Source: Sipunculus nudus
Lineage: Eukaryota; Annelida; Sipuncula; Golfingiida; Sipunculidae
Direction: 5' to 3'
Assembly: GCA_026874595.1 (NCBI GenBank)
Contig: CM049306.1
Location: forward strand, 98,511,642-98,575,641
DNA length: 64,000 nt
Below, piece after piece: positions 63,201 through 64,000 of this stretch. Below the pieces are notes generated by a model. The model was not told the DNA's origin, did not search any database, and saw only the letters and a list, made by a program, of their open reading frames with translations. Numbering within the stretch: position 1 is the first letter of the stretch; every line of letters starts with the position of its first letter. A program made the position numbers and the translations under genes.

Positions 63201-64000
63201 TATTCTTAGACAGATAGCACAGGTTCATCATTTATACTTAAATATATAGCACAGGTTCATCACGTGTTAAAACACAGATAGCGCAGGTTCATCACTTATA
63301 CTAAGGCAGATAGCACAGGTTCATCACGTATTATAACACAGAAAGTAAATAGTTTGATCACATAAACTAAGACTGATAGCACTGGTTCTTCACTTATACC
63401 TAGACAGATAGCACAGGTTCATCACGTATACTAAGACAGATAGCACAGGTTCATCACGTATACTAACACAGATAGCACAGGTTTATCACGTATTATAACA
63501 CAGATAGCACAGGTTCATCACTTATACTTAGACAGATAGCACAGGTTCATCACATATGCTAAGACAGCAAAGGTTCATCACGTATTATATCACAGATAAC
63601 ACAGATTGATCACAAAAACTAAGACAGGATAGGTTCATCACATATTCTTAGACAGATAGCACAGGTTCATCATTTATACTTAAATATATAGCACAGGTTC
63701 ATCACGTGTTAAAACACAGATAGCGCAGGTTCATCACTTATACTAAGACAGATAGGACAGGTTCATCACGTGTTATAACACAGAAAGTAAATAGTTTGAT
63801 CACATAAACTAAGACTGATAGCACTGGTTCTTCACTTATTCCTAGACAGATAGCACAGGTTCATCACGTAAACTAAGACAGATAGCACAGGTTCATCACG
63901 TATACTAAGACAGATAGTATAGGTTCATCACGTATACTTAGACAGATAGCACAGGTTCACACTAATACTAACACAGATAGCACAGGTTCATCACGTATAC
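60212..64000. repeat. 32-bp satellite array with higher-order structure, open at the window edge
   Basis: The basic unit is 32 bp: ACACAGATAGCACAGGTTCA followed by TCACGTATACTA. There are about 118 units and the array continues past 64000. Higher-order repeats are clear: a variant containing GAAAGTAAA then TTTGATCACATAAACTAAGA recurs at 62521, 62931, 63341 and 63783 (steps 410, 410 and 442 bp, the last being 410 plus one unit). In the left half another variant with AGATTTGATCACATAAGCTA recurs at about 60534, 61251 and 61700. Confidence 0.95.

Noticed and set aside
60212-64000. CRISPR array
   Set aside because: Repeats are contiguous 32-bp units without unique spacers, in an animal genome; it is a satellite.

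Overview
This 64 kb window is AT-rich animal nuclear DNA. It holds long introns with consensus splice sites, many long (TA)n tracts, minisatellites, tRNA-derived SINEs and small hAT-like DNA elements, and almost no protein-coding sequence. I see no bacterial operon structure, rRNA, functional tRNA gene or CRISPR array. The one gene I can support encodes a multi-copy amidated neuropeptide precursor of the allatostatin-A/buccalin type. That suggests a lophotrochozoan, most likely a mollusc, but I cannot name the species from the sequence.

The gene lies on the minus strand between about 26.2 kb and 9.6 kb. I joined four coding exons by hand: a signal-peptide exon (26119-26185), a large repeat exon (22213-22947), a small exon (16088-16192) and a terminal exon (9768-9922). 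All three introns are phase 1 and are 3.2, 6.0 and 6.2 kb long. The joined frame is 1062 nt, or 353 residues. It starts with a clear signal peptide and carries 15 candidate peptides ending in GL followed by Gly-Lys-Arg or Gly-Lys-Lys-Arg, so each predicts a C-terminal GL-amide. The commonest ending is YAGL or FAGL, separated in places by very acidic spacers. Two details suggest alternative products: tandem in-frame donors 27 nt apart at the end of exon 3, and a stop codon embedded in the exon 2 donor.

Layout: 1-9.6 kb is downstream flank, with a tRNA-derived SINE near 2.8-3.1 kb and a 39-bp minisatellite at 4.5-6.3 kb that reads as a His-rich repeat. 9.6-26.2 kb is the peptide gene; intron 2 holds a 54/58-bp minisatellite and a cluster of ATCGAT-centred palindromes. 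26.2-40.6 kb is non-coding with (TA)n tracts. 40.6-45.5 kb is a mobile-element patch: a foldback element, a duplicated SINE, a hAT-like element with near-perfect target duplication, and a 168-bp duplication. 45.5-60.2 kb is non-coding with 59-bp and 41-bp tandem repeats, further hAT-like elements, a third SINE and a dispersed repeat whose other copy lies in intron 3. 60.2-64.0 kb is a 32-bp satellite with higher-order structure that runs off the right edge.

The remaining open reading frames are short (mostly under 120 codons), lie mostly in AT-rich or repeat DNA, show no domain I recognise, and are not reported as genes.
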